From positions 14,105,918 through 14,169,917 of the forward strand of contig NC_051098.1 of NCBI RefSeq assembly GCF_901709675.1: a stretch of 64,000 bases of DNA, in the 5' to 3' direction. The position numbers and the translations under genes were made by a program. The stretch comes from Syngnathus acus (Eukaryota; Chordata; Actinopteri; Syngnathiformes; Syngnathidae). Shown here piece after piece: positions 63,001-64,000 of the stretch. Position 1 is the stretch's first letter. Every line of letters begins with the position of its first letter. The notes under the pieces were generated by a model. The model made no database searches. It was not told the DNA's origin and saw only the letters and a list, made by a program, of their open reading frames with translations.

Positions 63001-64000
63001 AACCTAAAAAAGTCGTTCTGGAGATTTAAGATATGAGAGCGCTATGTGTGCTGCAGTACACAGCACGCGTCTTGTGGTCGGCCATGTCGAAAGTCACATC
63101 GGCCGTCACCAAGCTTGTGGGAATGTAGCGAGTTGGGCCATAAAACACTTGACCTTGGCACCGGCCCACTTCCCTTGCAGACGGGGAAGTGGCGAGCGAG
63201 GGGGAAGCCACACAGGCCCAGCATATCTTGCGCTTCTCTAGAAGTGATACTTTTTTGTTTTTTTCACACTGGTTTGACCACAGGGTCGCGACCTTTGGGT
63301 TGTCGCTTGTCGTGGTGCGACGCTTTGTGACTAGTTTCACTTCACCTGCCTCGCAAATGTCACCTCAGAGGAAAAAAAAATGTCTTGTGGCATTTTTGCT
63401 CATGAGGGGTTTGCAATTGTCGATGTTGTCCAGCCTAAATTGACGATAGGAAATTAAAATGACCCCAAAAATGTTTCTTGCAATTTCATCCAAAATAAAC
63501 ATTTGTCTCGGCCCTCGCACCACCGCTCCGCAAAATGTCACGGAAAGTCGATTCTGCGTATTCCCGCTCACAAACAACAACAACGCTGGTTACGAAAGTA
63601 GGATGTCACGAAACAAAATGGCGGCTAAGTCAAATGGAAATTTACATGGTTGAGCTTTTGTTCCAAAAGTGACTTTTTAGTCTTTTGTGGCGGCGTTGCA
63701 GTGTGCAAGTGCCCTGTCGGTGCACTTTGGGGGCCCCCCCACGCACACGCACACTTCGAGGGATAATTAAAAGCAAAAGTAAATGAGCAGTCTCCCGATG
63801 ATTTATGTCTCATTGCATTCCATGGAGCAGTGGGCCGCAAGTGTAAATTATCATTGACAGCGCTTCATTTTGGAGGAAGTTGAGATGCTAAATCGAGACT
63901 TTGCATGGATGAGAGGAATACTAACGGCACTGCCGATCTGCAGGAGTGCATGAATTTTCTTTGCGTACTATTGTAGTATTTGAGTTATGTATTTTTTAAA
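63001..64000. other. Terminal stretch, nothing recognised
   Basis: Both strands have short open frames with no recognisable product. It includes a C-rich spot near 63730-63740. No repeat or RNA gene was identified. Confidence 0.5.

Overview
The window is vertebrate genomic DNA and almost certainly from a teleost fish. It shows GT-AG introns, short widely spaced exons, many microsatellites, teleost-type interspersed repeats and a BEL/Pao retroelement. The only protein-coding host gene I can assemble is DPH1, the diphthamide synthase subunit, on the + strand. It has 12 coding exons between 14498 and 48422. They join in frame to 1290 nt, which is 429 codons plus a stop.

The most interesting part lies downstream of DPH1. 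Two microRNA hairpins on the - strand match the neuronal miR-212/miR-132 cluster: mir-212 at about 53094-53178 and mir-132 at about 52884-52966. The gene order DPH1 (+), then mir-132 and mir-212 (-), is the same as on human chromosome 17p13.3. Upstream of the hairpins (higher coordinates, since they are on the - strand) is a dense regulatory array. It contains a full palindromic CRE (53432-53439), an AP-1 site, a GT microsatellite of about 160 bp, a perfect consensus REST/NRSF element (54289-54309), a cluster of CRE half-sites with a CCAAT box (54490-54620), and a TATA-like box followed by a strong splice donor (about 55258 to 55109). The last pair may be the first exon of the spliced primary transcript. 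The array fits the CREB activation and REST repression known for this microRNA locus in mammals.

Layout: 1-14.0 kb is intergenic or unidentified, with diverged repeats, AT-rich microsatellites and possibly a gene edge at the first 50 bases. 14.0-14.5 kb is the DPH1 promoter region. 14.5-48.4 kb is DPH1; intron 2 carries an antisense, deletion-bearing BEL/Pao element with a 1003-codon gag/protease ORF (18212-21223) and a decayed integrase remnant, intron 3 carries an old tandem duplication, and intron 9 carries a 315-bp hAT-type MITE with an exact 8-bp target-site duplication. 48.4-52.8 kb shows no recognisable gene; OVCA2, which lies between DPH1 and mir-132 in mammals, was not seen. 52.8-55.4 kb is the microRNA locus. 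55.4-64 kb has no recognisable gene but holds a block of repeated modules of unknown class at 61.2-63.0 kb.

DPH1 and the microRNAs are not known to work together: DPH1 is a housekeeping translation-factor modification enzyme, while miR-132/212 are activity-regulated neuronal RNAs. Their linkage is conserved synteny. All identifications come from reading the sequence and remembered family features; no search was run.
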